Of a DNA stretch of 64,000 bases, positions 41,685 through 52,396 are shown piece after piece (the first letter of the stretch is position 1; each line of letters starts with the position of its first letter). The notes under the pieces are model-generated. The model searched no databases and was not told the DNA's origin. It worked only from the letters and a program-made list of their open reading frames with translations. This DNA is from Tridacna crocea (lineage: Eukaryota; Mollusca; Bivalvia; Cardiida; Cardiidae), in assembly GCA_943736015.1 (NCBI GenBank), contig OX031064.1, positions 40,723,361 to 40,787,360 of the forward strand, read 5' to 3'. The translations under genes were made by a program, and so were the position numbers.

Positions 41685-41945
41685 TTTGTTTAAAACATCA
41701 GTAGCTACAAGCCTATCGATTTCGAAGAAAATCCAATAAACAATAATCATGGGAAAAGTAGCCATCTCAAGTTGAAAATTTCAAATTCTTGTTTACGTGA
41801 TAAACTGTGCATTTGTAATCAGATTTTTGTGAAACTTGCGCAGTTAGTTTATCTCATCAATAGCTTCAACCCTATGGATTTTGAAAAAAAATCCAACAAA
41901 CAGTATTGGAAAAGTAGCCATTTCAAGTTGACTGCCAGTAGAGCA
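41685..41945. repeat. Two-unit tandem duplication upstream of hAT pseudogene
   Basis: 41713-41790 and 41872-41940 share AATCCAATAAACA...GGGAAAAGTAGCCAT and CAAGTTGA, at about 160-bp spacing. The second unit ends beside a CAGGCCCTTTAGGGCCTG palindrome. Confidence 0.55.
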
Positions 41946-42004
41946 TATTCAGGCCCTTTAGGGCCTGCTAAATTAAAATTTTTGGTGGGAAATCTAAAAA
42001 TAGC

Positions 42005-42233
42005 TTAACCCATTACCACACAATCCCTACTTTTTACGCCCCTGAGAAAGAAGCCCTTTGAAAACACTGTGGAAAAAGGAGAAAATGCTGGAAACCAGCA
42101 TTTTCTCCTTTTCCAACAGTGTTTTCTACCCTTCCAAGAACAAATTTCAAATTTTAAGTCATCTTTATTTTGTCGTCTGCAAATGCTTTCAATTTGAACC
42201 AGTCTAAAATTTTGTCGTGTGGTAAAGAGTTAA
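42005..42233 (+). mobile_element. piggyBac-like palindromic MITE, forward copy
   Basis: TTAA on both sides, CCCATTACCACACAATCCC start and GTGTGGTAAAGAG end, complete central palindrome. Very close to the copy at 12289. Confidence 0.9.
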
Positions 42234-42513
42234 GAGGCTACATAGCCTTTTAAGGGAATACCATCAAAAATTTCTTTGTAATTTTATGATTCTTAATTAT
42301 TGATAAAATTGTATTGTTTTTTCATATAAATTTCAGTGATATATAATTTTTTTGATTTGGTGGCATGTGAAAATTCTAGATACCCACCTTTAAAAACATT
42401 GTGGTTTTGTCTCAACACACTTAATCAACCTGGCTGGTGTAACATGATTTTTAGAGAGAGAGAAAGAAAATAGGCTTTTTGAAAGATATTTGTAGAATCA
42501 AGTTGCAGTACTC

Positions 42514-42803
42514 AGTATGCCTCCAATTCCCAGATTTTCAGAATTATCAACATTGAAAGCATTTTGCAGATAACTCGAGTGTCGCTGAAATGATGGTGTT
42601 TTATCTGTGGAAAATAGTTTAGTTAGTAGCGAAGAACATTTGAGTCCACCAGCTCGGTCAGTTTCCTTCTGAGGACTGATGATAGGTATTGTGATAGCGT
42701 ACAATTCTCTCTCATCAAAGACCAAACATGCAGGTCTGAGTTCTTTGAATCTCTCTAAATAAGTATTTTCCAAAAGTTTCCCTTTACCAAAAAACATTTT
42801 TTT
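42514..42803 (-). CDS. Candidate coding exon, unidentified protein
   Basis: A minus-strand open frame of about 97 codons follows a good acceptor (CTCTTTTTCCAG, ending at 42804). The product begins KKMFFGKGKLLENTYLERF and contains LRPACLVFDERELYAITIPI and LQNAFNVDNSENLGIGGIL. It has the amino-acid balance of a real protein and no repeat character, but no donor better than GAGTAC near 42513 is visible and I do not recognise the family. Opposite in strand to the four-exon gene at 43.7-61.6 kb. It could be part of a neighbouring gene or a retroposed remnant. Confidence 0.4.
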
Positions 42804-42809
42804 CTGGAA

Positions 42810-42927
42810 AAAGAGTTAAAAGCATTTGCAGAAGACAAATGTTTATAATAAAAAAAAAGTAACATTTGTCTTTCAAATGCTAGAAAATATTGTTGGAAAA
42901 GGAGGAAATGCTTTTGTGGAAAAGGGT
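42810..42927 (-). repeat. Diverged reverse-oriented MITE fragment
   Basis: GAGTTAAAAGCATTTGCAGA and GAAAATATTGTTGGAAAAGG with partial mirror sequence. Confidence 0.5.
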
Positions 42928-42992
42928 TTCCATATACAGATGTGGGTCAAAAGACTGCTGGAATTATGAATCTTGTATTGGGTGATGGAATA

Positions 42993-43023
42993 TGCGAGAG
43001 AGAGAGAGAACGAACGAACGAAC
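42993..43023 (+). repeat. (GA)n(GAAC)n microsatellite
   Basis: Seven GA units followed by four CGAA-type units. Confidence 0.8.
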
Positions 43024-43375
43024 CTTTGTATGATAAATCAAAATAATGGGCATATAAGAATATAACACAAAATACATTAAATGACAAGCAAAGGACTACA
43101 GAAAAAAATTATAAGCATTCTTTTGGTTGCAAATCAAAGTCGATCAAAGACATACTTTAAAAATCAAGCATGTGTAATGTAATTTGTGACTGATGTGCAA
43201 TACATCCTCTCAGTGTGAAATAGGCGGTATAAACAATGGCAAAAGTGCAAATATTTTATCACTCTTGGATTAAGGGAACTAATACACATAATGTACATAC
43301 TAAAAACAACGAACATTCAAATATATTTTTTACAGAAAACTTGAAAAATGATATGGATGAAATATGATGTTGGGG

Positions 43376-43485
43376 AAAATTTCTCCAAAATTTTATTTGG
43401 GGACGATTTCACCAGAGAAAACCGGAGAAATCATCCCCAAGCAGTTTGGGGCTGATTTCTCCAGGGGCAGATTTCTCCAGCATAC
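43376..43485 (+). repeat. GATTTCTCC/GGAGAAATC short repeat cluster
   Basis: Five to six occurrences of GATTTCTCC or its complement within 110 bp, interspersed with GGGGACGAT-type segments. Stylistically like the array-type termini described elsewhere in the window. No partner found. Confidence 0.55.
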
Positions 43486-43720
43486 CATTTTATATGTGAA
43501 TGATATATTCCAGACAGTTGACAGAGCTTTTGTAAAATTTTTGCTAATTACAATAAAGTGTATGCAGCTGTGGAAAGTAGACATGTTCAAGTAAAACTGT
43601 GTGATATGTTTTACGGTGACCCCGTTTCACAGACAGGGTTAGATCATAGCTTTATATACAAGTTAAGTAGATCTACGTGTATTTCAATCTAGTGTTGAAT
43701 TTTGTTGGTTTGTCTCACAG

Positions 43721-43785
43721 GAAAACTTTGGCTCAAGGACGTTTGATATCAAGCACCAGCCAACCAAAGCTTCATACTAGTGCAG
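43721..43785 (+). CDS. Exon of unidentified gene (first seen)
   Basis: Acceptor TTTGTCTCACAG precedes and donor GTAACT follows. Only one frame is open (entry with 1 nt completing a codon), reading KTLAQGRLISSSTSQPKLHTSA and leaving one nt. That phase fits the exon at 56066. The product is polar and serine-rich, probably disordered. The intron to the next exon is 12.3 kb and holds most of the 44-56 kb repeats. Confidence 0.5.
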
Positions 43786-43820
43786 GTAACTATTGATTTG
43801 AATCTTCTGTTATATCTATA

Positions 43821-44051
43821 TTAACCCTTTACTACACAATGACCGCTTTTAACACTCATGAAATAGAAAGCTTTTGAAAACATTGTGAGAAAAGGAGAAA
43901 ATGCTGGTTGATACCAGTATTTTCTCCTTTTCCCACAGTGTTTTCTACCATGTCAAAGAAAAACAATTTGATATGTGCCACATTGAAACTGTGATCTGCA
44001 AATGCTTTTAGTTTGGGCTAGTCTAAAATTTTGTTGTCTGGTAAGGATTAA
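43821..44051 (+). mobile_element. piggyBac-like palindromic MITE, forward copy
   Basis: TTAACCCTTTACTACACAA start, complete palindrome (TGAGAAAAGGAGAAAATGC... mirror) and GTCTGGTAAGGATTAA end. It lies 36 bases downstream of the exon donor. Confidence 0.88.
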
Positions 44052-44139
44052 CCTTTTAATACATGGCAAAAGTTTTGGCTTATCCATGTTATAATGAAAG
44101 CATACATGTGAATACCTTATAAAAAATGTGGCTCTGATA

Positions 44140-44345
44140 ATTGAAAAGGTAACAAAGCAATGTTGGAAAAGTAGGAAATGCTGGTTACCATGATATGCTT
44201 CAAGACTTGTGAAAACTTTACGCTTCATTTTAGTTACCTATACTGAAAGGAAGACTGTTTAGATTTGCTAAAATTGAAAGCTTATGCAGATGATAAAATG
44301 AATGTGGCTTTAAGATAGAAATTTGCCTTTGGAAGGGAAGGAAAT
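44140..44345 (+). repeat. Fragmented MITE sequence
   Basis: GCAATGTTGGAAAAGTAGGA and AATGCTGGTTACCA at 44157-44190, and a reverse-type CTAAAATTGAAAGC at 44268. The central order is disrupted. Confidence 0.45.
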
Positions 44346-44695
44346 GGAAAAATAAAAAAAAAGAGAAATCTGTACTTTCAGAGTGCTTATTCTTTAGGGT
44401 CAGCTTATTCCTTTGGTTCATTAAAAAACTTAGGATTGTGTTGTAAATTATCCAAACTTGAGATGGTTTGGGGAAAGGTTAACGGGCAGCCGCATGGTAG
44501 TTACAGTCCAGTCAAGAAAAAAACAAATTTTAAACAGAGTTCATTGTTTTGAATCAATCACATGTACAAAGTCAATTCTTACTTATAACTTTTAGTTAGT
44601 GTTATGGAAAATATTCAATTTTACCCAAGCATTTTAAAGAAAAACTACCTTGATCTACATTACAATACCCTAGCTATTTCAAAATTGAATAACCT

Positions 44696-44893
44696 GGGTA
44701 TTCACCAACCATTCTTCAGAACATTCTTAGGCTTATTCCTCAGAAATTTGACAGTGTGAAAGTAACAGAGCTTCTGATTGGCTTAACCAATAGGTTTAGC
44801 CAGCCAATCAGAAACTCTGTTACTTTCACATTCAGAAAATCTTGAAGATTAAGACCAAGAATGTTCCTAAGAATGGTTGGTGAATACGGACCC
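44696..44893. mobile_element. Foldback MITE, about 198 bp
   Basis: Left GTATTCACCAACCATTCTTC and right AAGAATGGTTGGTGAATAC are complementary. Pairing continues inward through GTGAAAGTAACAGAG and CTGATTGGCT to a short loop near 44795, so almost the whole element is one hairpin. Borders GGGTA...GGACCC. No transposase. Confidence 0.75.
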
Positions 44894-44984
44894 TGAATTC
44901 ACTAGTATTCCTGAAAAAGTCATTTCAACTTGATATAGCTTGATCAAATATGATGACTTGCTTGGCATTGGGTCCCTGTAAATT

Positions 44985-45100
44985 AAGAAACGGAACCGAA
45001 ACTAAACGCAGCGAAACGGACGTAAACGGAACGGAATGAAACACAACAATACGAAAAGAAATAGAAGAAAACGGAATATACCGGGATCGAAACGGACACT
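44985..45100 (+). repeat. Left GAAACGGAAC array
   Basis: About ten units of (A)GAAACGGA(A)C. The mirror array GTTTCGTTCT lies at 48290-48410. Confidence 0.85.
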
Positions 45101-45229
45101 ATTTTTGGTACAAAATCAAGCAGAAGGAAAACCTACATTAGTTTTTGTTTTTGTAAATTACCCTGCTTTTGATTGCCGACAGTGTTACATAGTAACGCTG
45201 AATTTGACATAATTTCAATTATAAAGGGG

Positions 45230-45480
45230 CTGCCAGTGTAGGTCTAGCGGTGCTTTCCTTGAATTTCTTACACAAGTTTTCAACACAACATTGTTTACAA
45301 GCCATTGGCTGCTTTTCCACTTAACCTTCGCCGACAGAACGGTTTTCGTTGAAAGAGGAATGAATCCTGCTGCAATGACTATCATCAGTCCTCGAAAAGA
45401 CATTGGCAGAGTAGGGAATCGAACCAGTGACTACCTGTTCTCAAGTCCTGTACGGTACTGACAGAGCTATGGAGGCCTTT
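45230..45480 (-). mobile_element. tRNA-derived SINE, family 1 copy a
   Basis: Minus strand: A-box TAGCTCTGTCAG and B-box GGTTCGATTCC within 45478-45403, then a tail containing complement of GAGGAATGAATCCTG and ACTATCATCAGTCC. The copy at 47745-47970 shares both head and tail. Confidence 0.65.
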
Positions 45481-45946
45481 TGGTAACACCTACTGTAGGT
45501 AATGAAACCACTTTGGATTCTTACAAGATGGGTTAGAAATAATCCATTTTATGTCAGGCAAATGAGAATGTCGGTTTTTAGTCTTTGATTAAATTTTGTA
45601 CATTTGTGCAGATATCACCTTTCTTCATGCACTGTCTGTTTTTCAATCACTTTGATTTCTCTCCCAAAATAGTGGCCTCGAAGGTCTTATGTCACTGATC
45701 ATGGCTAATTGTATTGAAGGTCTTTTTTTCGCATGAAACAGACATACATAAAAAATTGTGGGGACCGTGACAGACAATTTTGATTGACTGATTCTATATT
45801 TTAAACGCTGCTTTCAACAATTTTTCAGTTATATTACGACAACAGCGCACAGATTCGTGTATTTCTTGAGTTCCACCAGTACTTGGCTATGGCTCTGAAT
45901 TGTCTTGCCTAAGGATACTTCCCCCCACCCCTCAAAAAAAAAAAAA

Positions 45947-46013
45947 ATGAGGATCGAGCCCGGAGCCTCCAGGTCAGGAGTCCTACACTTTACCACTGAG
46001 CCACTCAGGACCA
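45947..46013 (-). mobile_element. tRNA-derived SINE head, family 2
   Basis: On the minus strand, TGGCTCAGTGG (A-box) and GGCTCGATCCTC (B-box), followed by a T-run (A-run on plus, 45934-45947). The acceptor stem does not close, so a pseudo-tRNA/SINE. Confidence 0.6.
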
Positions 46014-46797
46014 TGTGAAATATTATAAACCGGTCAATCTGTTATTGTGCAGCTGGTCCAAGTTATAGTCACTGGCAGAAAAATAATTTCTAAACTCAGA
46101 TGAAAAGTAAATAAAAAGAACGAACGACCAGGGAACTTTTAACCTAGGTTTGAAATTAATTTTTCTACTTAGGACTAAGAGAAATTATGTCTGCGGAATA
46201 TGTACCAATTCATTTTAAGGTTTCTGGGTACATCAAAACTTTCATGCTTTATTTTTCCGTTTCAGTCACTATTTGAAACCTTCCAGTTTGCTCTCTCCTA
46301 GTTCATTTTATTTAAAAATAGAGGTTTCTTAAAAAGTACAGAAATAGTTATAACTAACAGTGGCCCCAAAAGACGACTTCAAAATAAGTTAATACTAATT
46401 TACAGTTAACAAAATATACAATGAATCATGCAGGCAAAAGGGGGCTTAATAAATTTCTATGATGCACGATACCAAGTAAGTCCTCACACAATTTTTGATC
46501 CATGAAATTTGTTTTGTGTAACATTGTACTTTATCGTAACATTGCACTTTATCATGAAATACTCTGGTCCTTTGACGTACAGAAAAGTGACCAATAGCGA
46601 AAGGTTTCGACTCATATCACCCTGTGGGGACTGCGCAGGCTGACCTGGGCAGATACTTTTTACGGATTTGTTAAACCCTGTTTTACAGAATATAGTTCAA
46701 ATTAAGAAATAAAAATCTGAGGAAAAAAACATACTCGAAATATTGCGGCGCTTGGTTGTATTGGCTGTATAGTGTCTAACACCCTTTTCAACATTAT

Positions 46798-46990
46798 TGT
46801 GTGGCGTCCATGGTTGTAGGTTTGAGCGTCTGCCTCATAATCATAACGTCCCGAGTTCGATACCCGGGAGCGGGTGTCATCTTTGGGATTTTTCATTAGC
46901 CCACACATTCGGCGCGAGTACTGGTGTAGTTCACAGGGAGCAGAATAGAAATAAGTAGAAGCTGTAAGAACTTGTTTTTCATTCTATGTA
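46798..46990 (+). mobile_element. tRNA-derived SINE with tRNA-Met-like head
   Basis: TGGTTGTAGGTTTGAGCGTC, a CTCATAA anticodon-loop-like stretch and GAGTTCGATACCC (B-box) at about 46810-46865. The stem regions are imperfect. A tail of about 110 bp follows. Confidence 0.55.
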
Positions 46991-47265
46991 AAATAAATAT
47001 GTTAAAAAGTAAACATTATATCAGTTGTATTGCTGCATGGCGCAATCTGTGCAGGCTGATCTAAATAGAAAATGCTTGCTAGTTAGTCAATATGTTACTT
47101 GTCAAAGTACCAGTGTACCTTGTGATTCAGTCGGCTTTTCAACAAAGAGGGAAATTATGAATCCATGATAATATGATGGAATTGAAATCATATGAAAAGT
47201 GGTGTAAGACACCTTAGAACCCAAAGGACTGCTGAAAATTGTTAAGACAGCAATGGTCACAGACC

Positions 47266-47346
47266 TGCCGTGACCAGGATTCCAACCAAAATGTCGGCTA
47301 CTTCGCGAAGCACTAACCACCAAACGATCACAGCTCTCATTGCTGA
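47266..47346 (-). mobile_element. tRNA-derived SINE head, family 3
   Basis: Minus-strand GTTTGGTGGTTAGTGC and GGTTGGAATCCTGG resemble A and B boxes. Degenerate. Confidence 0.45.
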
Positions 47347-47394
47347 ACAGATATGACCTAGATCTTCGACTTAAACATGAAAGAAACAAACCCT

Positions 47395-47512
47395 TTGCTA
47401 CAAAACAACGAGTTTCACCGCCCCTACAGGAGAAGAGTTTTGAAAGGTTTTAAGAAAAGGAGAAAATGCTTGTCACCACCATTTTCTCCTTTTACCACAA
47501 TGTTTTAAGATT
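47395..47512 (+). repeat. Diverged MITE copy
   Basis: TTTCACCGCCCCTACAGGAG then AGAAAAGGAGAAAATGCTTG with its mirror arm. Outer ends lost. Confidence 0.6.
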
Positions 47513-47562
47513 TAACGCCCTTTTCAACATTAGTTGTATCGCTGCATGTATCCCTACATTGA

Positions 47563-47700
47563 GCCCGGCCGGGTAGCTCGGTGGTTAGCGCATCAGACTG
47601 GTGACCCGGACCTGGTCAGCACTGGTGTGAAAAAGGCAGGAAATACATTATTGCATCACTGACCGCCATGATATGACCTAAGCTGTTAAAAAGGCTTTAT
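47563..47700 (+). mobile_element. tRNA-derived SINE head, family 4
   Basis: GCCGGGTAGCTCGGTGGTTA and GCGCATCAGACTGGTGACCC match a tRNA 5' half. The B-box half is degenerate. Confidence 0.5.
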
Positions 47701-47744
47701 AACTCTTAACACAAACCAAACAAAATCTCTACATTACACCTACC

Positions 47745-47970
47745 TGTGTTTTCCTGCAGTTCTTTTTACTAGTACTTCGCATAATATTCTTCCCAAGCCA
47801 CTGGCTGCTTCCAATCGCTTACTATCGGTGATCAGCAGTGAGAGAGGAATGAATCCTGTCGCAATGACTATCATCAATCCTTGGAAAGAAATTTGTCGAG
47901 TGGATATTTGAACTAGCGACCCTTGTTCTCAAGTCCTGTACGCTACTGACTGTGCTACCGAGGCTCGGCA
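47745..47970 (-). mobile_element. tRNA-derived SINE, family 1 copy b
   Basis: Same family as 45230-45480: shared GAGGAATGAATCCTG, GCAATGACTATCATCA and CTCAAGTCCTGTACG. A-box TAGCACAGTCAG and B-box AGTTCAAATATCC on the minus strand. Confidence 0.65.
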
Positions 47971-48289
47971 TATTCAGGCTCACTGTGATAATACTATGAT
48001 ACCATAGTGACAGAACAAAATTAAATTTTCCCTACATGCCAAATATTTAAAATATATTATTTTTTGTGTAACCTCTAAAGCCACAGTTACTTGTAGAGGG
48101 TTATCTTTTTAAGTGCTTACTCGTGACTCCGACCAGATTTTCAATGCAAAACAATTGCAAAAATTAAGCAACATAATTCTTTTGTGCCTTATATGAACTG
48201 TGGGATAAAACAATTGGAAACAGTACAACAGAACAACGATAAATTGAGACAAAAAAATAAGTTAAAAAAAAAAAAATCACTGCTAGATT

Positions 48290-48410
48290 TCATTTTAATT
48301 CGTTTCTTTCTATTCTGTTTCGTTCCCGTTAATATTCTGTTTCGTTCTATTTCGTTCTGTTTCGTTGCGTGTCATTCTGCTTCGTTGCGTTTCGTTTCTG
48401 TTTCTTACTA
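48290..48410 (-). repeat. Right GTTTCGTTCT array
   Basis: About nine units of TTCGTT(C/G)(T/C)GT, reverse complement of the 44985-45100 array. Confidence 0.85.
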
Positions 48411-48867
48411 TAGGGACCCCTTGGCATTATGCCTCACAGATACATTAAGCCACCTTTTGCCAGAGCATGGCTCATATATTCATGTATTTATACTTTGTAC
48501 ATTAACAGTCCTACGAGTTCAGCACCATCTTATTTGGCATGAATTTACCAATGCATGTACTTTCACTCATGAAGGAGTCCAAAATTTTGTTGGATAGTAA
48601 AACATGTATCAGTTATGCTGTGTGAAAAGGGGCTTTATATATCTTTGTGAACCATGGTACCAAGGCAAGCCATTGCATACTAATGAATCCGTGAGTTTTT
48701 AGAATAACAATCTTAATCCTGAGGTAAACTGATCTTACGGAAAATTGACCAATAGCGAAAAGTTTTGGCCCAGGTCAGCCTGCACAGGCAGGCCTAGATG
48801 GATACTTTTTTGCAGATGCATTAAGCCCCGTTTTTACAGAGCAAGTTTAGGAAGATATTACTAAAGA

Positions 48868-49086
48868 TTAACCATTCACCTCCAAATCTTGTGTTTTGAT
48901 AATACGGAAGAAGAATCCCTTTGAAAACATGGAAAAAAGGAGAAAATGGTGGAAACCAACACTATCTGCTTTTGCCACAATGTTTTCCTCCCCTTCAAAA
49001 TTTGAAATCATCCTCTGGACCTTTCTTTTAATCTAGTGTCTTCAAATGCTTTCAATTTAAAATTGTATCCTGTTGTAAAGAGTTAA
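48868..49086 (+). mobile_element. piggyBac-like palindromic MITE, forward, diverged
   Basis: TTAACCATTCACC start, GAAAACATGGAAAAAAGGAG palindrome arm and TTGTAAAGAGTTAA end. Its 3' TTAA is the 5' TTAA of the next copy. Confidence 0.75.
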
Positions 49087-49318
49087 CCCTTTACCACACA
49101 AGCCCAAATTTTAACAACTCTGCCTGGGAATGCACTTGAATACATTGTGAGGTAAAGAAAAATTGCCACTCCAGTAACCTGCATTTTCTCCTTTTCCCAC
49201 AGTGTTTTCTATTCTTTCTCACAGTGACCTTTCTCCGTTTGGACCACATTTTAATTTGTTGCATTTAAATACTTTCAATTTGGACAAGTCTAAAATTTTG
49301 TTGTTTTCTAGAGTTAGA
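49083..49318 (+). mobile_element. piggyBac-like palindromic MITE, forward, abutting previous copy
   Basis: TTAACCCTTTACCACACAAG start. Palindrome partly expanded. The end is degraded (TTTTCTAGAGTTAG). Confidence 0.75.
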
Positions 49319-49445
49319 AAAATAAACTACCTCACAGTACATGTAGTTTTAGATGCTTGTTTTGAAAAATGATCCTTGACTGATCTTTTACCTTCATTGT
49401 CCTATGTGTGGTAGGTATTTTGAAAAAGACAGTTACAGATTTTTA

Positions 49446-52396
49446 AGGTGACCTTTTGTAATTGTGCTGTGTCCGTTGTGGGTTGACCATCATCCATTGT
49501 CAACTTTTACCTTGGGTACGCTCTAGAAGCCACATTTTCAGTCCAGTACTCCCGAAACTTTTTCAAAAAGTTTGTCTTGATAATATCTTGGACAAGATTA
49601 GTGTGATCATGGGTCTTGTCAGGTCCAAAATAAGATCTACGTCAAATCTTAGAAAAACCTTGTGTACACTGTTAGACTAGAAGCTACATTTTCAGTCTGA
49701 TACTCATGAAGCTTGGTCAGAATGTTTTATCTCAATAATAACTCGGACAAGTTTGATAATGGGTCATGTTGGGTCAAAAACTAGGTCACTAGGTCAAATC
49801 TTATAAAAACCATATTTACACTTATGAGGCCATGTTTTTCGTTAAAATCTCCTGAAAGTTTGTCAGAATGTTTTTTTTTTTATGATATCTCAAATGAATT
49901 TGAAAATTGTCATGTCCAGTTATTAACTAGGTCACAAGGTCAAATCCAAGAAAAACTTTGTGTATGCTCTAGAGGCCACATTTTCTGTCCAAAACTCTTA
50001 AAGTTTATCTTGATAATACCTTGTATGAGTTTGAAAACGGAACATATCAGATCTTAGAAAAACCCTGTGTATGCTCTAGAATCCACATTTTCTGTCCAAA
50101 ACTTTTAAAAATTAATCAGATTGTTTGCCTGCAGGATATCTAACACAAGGTAAAAAATGGGTTATATTGGGTTAAAAACTAGGTCACAAGGTCAAATCCT
50201 AGAAAAAGGCTCTAGAGGGGGCACATTTTCAGTCCAAAACTCTTTAAAGTGGGTCCAAATGTTCATCTTGATACTATCTCAGGCAATTTCAAAATTTGGT
50301 TATGTCAGGTTAAAAAGTAGGTCATTAGGTCAGATCTTCCAAAAACTTGGTGTACTTTCTATATGCTACATTTTTGGTGCAGTACTCATGGAGCTTGGTC
50401 AAAATGTTTGTACTGATGATTTCTTAGACAAAGACAAGTTTGTAAGTGGGTCATTTCAGGTCAATGACCAAATTACTGAGTTAAATCTTTGAAAAACTCC
50501 AGAGGCCACATTTTCAGTCAAATACTCCTGAAAATGTTTATAGAATGTTTGTCATTATACATCAAAAGAGACGGAAAATGGGTCATGTTTGGTAGAAAGA
50601 CTCAGGTGAGCGACTTCAGGCCTGTCATGGCCCTCTTCTTTATTAATCAGATTGTTTGCCTGCAGAATACCTAACACAAGTTCAAAATGGGTCAGATTGG
50701 GTCAAAAACTAGGTCACACGGTCAAATCCTAGAAAAACCTCATGTACGTTCCAGAGGCCACATTTTCAAACTGATACTCATGAAACTTGGTCAGAATGTT
50801 TTCCTAAATGAAGTATGGGACAATTTCGAAAAAAGATTCATTTAGGGTTAAAAACTAGGTCACAAGCTGAAAATTTAGAAAAATTTTGTGTATGCTCAGG
50901 AAGCCACATTTTCAATCCAATACTTTTGAGAGTGGTTATCTTTATGATATCCCTGATGAGTTTGAAAATGGGCCATGTTGGGTCAAAAACTAGGTCACAA
51001 GGTCAAATCTTAGAAACACCTTGTGAACCCTCTATCGGCCATTTTTTCAGTCCAATTCATGAAAGTTGGACACAATGTTTTTCTGGATGATATTTCAGGC
51101 AAAATTGAAAATGGGCCATGTAGGGTCAAAAACTACTTCACCAGGTCAAATCTTAGAAAAACCTTATGTACACTTTGTAGGACACAGTTTTAGTCTAATA
51201 CTCCTGAATGTTGGTCAGAATGTTTGTCTTGATGATATCTGAAAGGACCTCTAAAATGTGCCATGTCAGGTCAAAAACTAGGTCACTAGGTCAAATGTTA
51301 GAAAAATCTTATTTATGCTCTGGAGGCCACATTTTTTGTATAGTACCCCCAAAAGCTGGTAAGAATGTTAGCCTTGAACAAAGTTGAAAAAGGGTCATGT
51401 TCGGTCAAAAACAAGGTCACTTGGCCAAGTCTAAGGTAACATTTTTAGTCCAATACTCCTGAAAGTTGGTCAGAATGTTTGTCTTGATGATAAGTTTGAA
51501 AATGGGCCATGTTGGGTCACATTCCAGTTCATCAGGTCAAATCATAGTTAAAAACTTGTACACTCCAAAGGCAACATTTTCTGTCTAATGCTGTCAAAAG
51601 TGGGTCATAATGTTGTCATAATGATAGCCTTAGTTTGAAAATAGATCATGTCAGTTCAAATACTAGACCACAGGGTGAAATCTTAGAAAAACGTTGTGTA
51701 CACTCTAGAGGCCACATTTTAAGTCCAATGATTTTTTTTAATTAGAATGGTAATTTTGTCTAGATAATACATGTATCTTAGACTACTATTATGCACATAA
51801 TATCTTAGACTAGTATTAAAATGTGTAATGTTGGATAAACAAACTAGGTCAGTAGGTAAAATCTTTTGAACACAGTAGTGGTTACATTTTCAGTTCAATA
51901 TTCTTTAAACTTGGTCAGAATGTTGTCATGATGACATCTTGCCAGAGTTTGAAAATGGATCATGTGGAATCTAAAACTAGGTCACTGTATTAAATCCTTG
52001 AAAAACCTTGAGTATGCTCTAGAGGCCACATTTTCAGTCCAATTATCTTAAAATCTGCTTAGACTATTTTTCTTGATAATATCTTAGACTACTATGAATA
52101 TAGATCATGTTAGATAAAAAACTAGGTTACCTGGTCAAATCTAGGAAAAACCTTTTGTACACCCAACAGGCCACATTTTCTCTCAAATACTCATGAAAGT
52201 TTGTCAGAATGTATATCAGAATAATTTCTACATGTCAAGTAGGCCGATTAAACAAATTCTAGGAAATGATTGTGTGCACTTTAGAGGCCATATTTTGTCA
52301 GAATGTTTATCTTGATATCTCTGAGGAGATTGGAAATGGGTCATGTTTGATAAAAAAAGATCAAGTAAGCAACTCCAGAGCCATCATGGTCCTTGT
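49446..52396 (+). repeat. Pearl-like arrays, about 145-bp units
   Basis: Some twenty units of GAGGCCACATTTTCAGTCC ... CTTGATGATATC ... GGGTCAAAAACTAGGTCAC ... TTAGAAAAACCTTGTG. A 5' module lies near 49446 (TGTGCTGTGTCCGTTGTGGG). One 3' terminal module (CTCAGGTGAGCGACTTCAGG, GGCCCTCTTCTT) stands internally at 50602-50640 and another, degraded, at 52360-52396. Probably two successive elements of one family. No gene. Confidence 0.75.

Larger units (their letters stand above)
44970..48420. mobile_element. DNA transposon of unknown superfamily with GAAACGGAAC-array TIRs
   Basis: TTGGCATT occurs immediately outside both ends (44962-44969 and 48421-48428), an 8-bp target duplication. Termini read GGGTCCCTGTA on the left and, complemented, GGGGTCCCTATAGTAAG on the right. 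They run into about 100-bp arrays of AAACGGAAC-type units, inverted between ends. 3451 bp. No transposase is recognised; the interior contains several tRNA-derived SINEs and a MITE fragment. hAT is disfavoured because the ends are not CA; P, Merlin or an undescribed group are possible. Confidence 0.8.

Noticed and set aside
39117-41969. Treating CAGTGTTCGCCCC (39117) and CAGGCCC (41952) as the TIR pair of the hAT pseudogene
   Set aside because: The two ends do not match beyond the first three bases, so element borders remain undefined.
46798-46882. Functional tRNA-Met gene
   Set aside because: B-box and anticodon-loop-like sequence are present but the acceptor and D stems do not pair, and a SINE-type tail follows.
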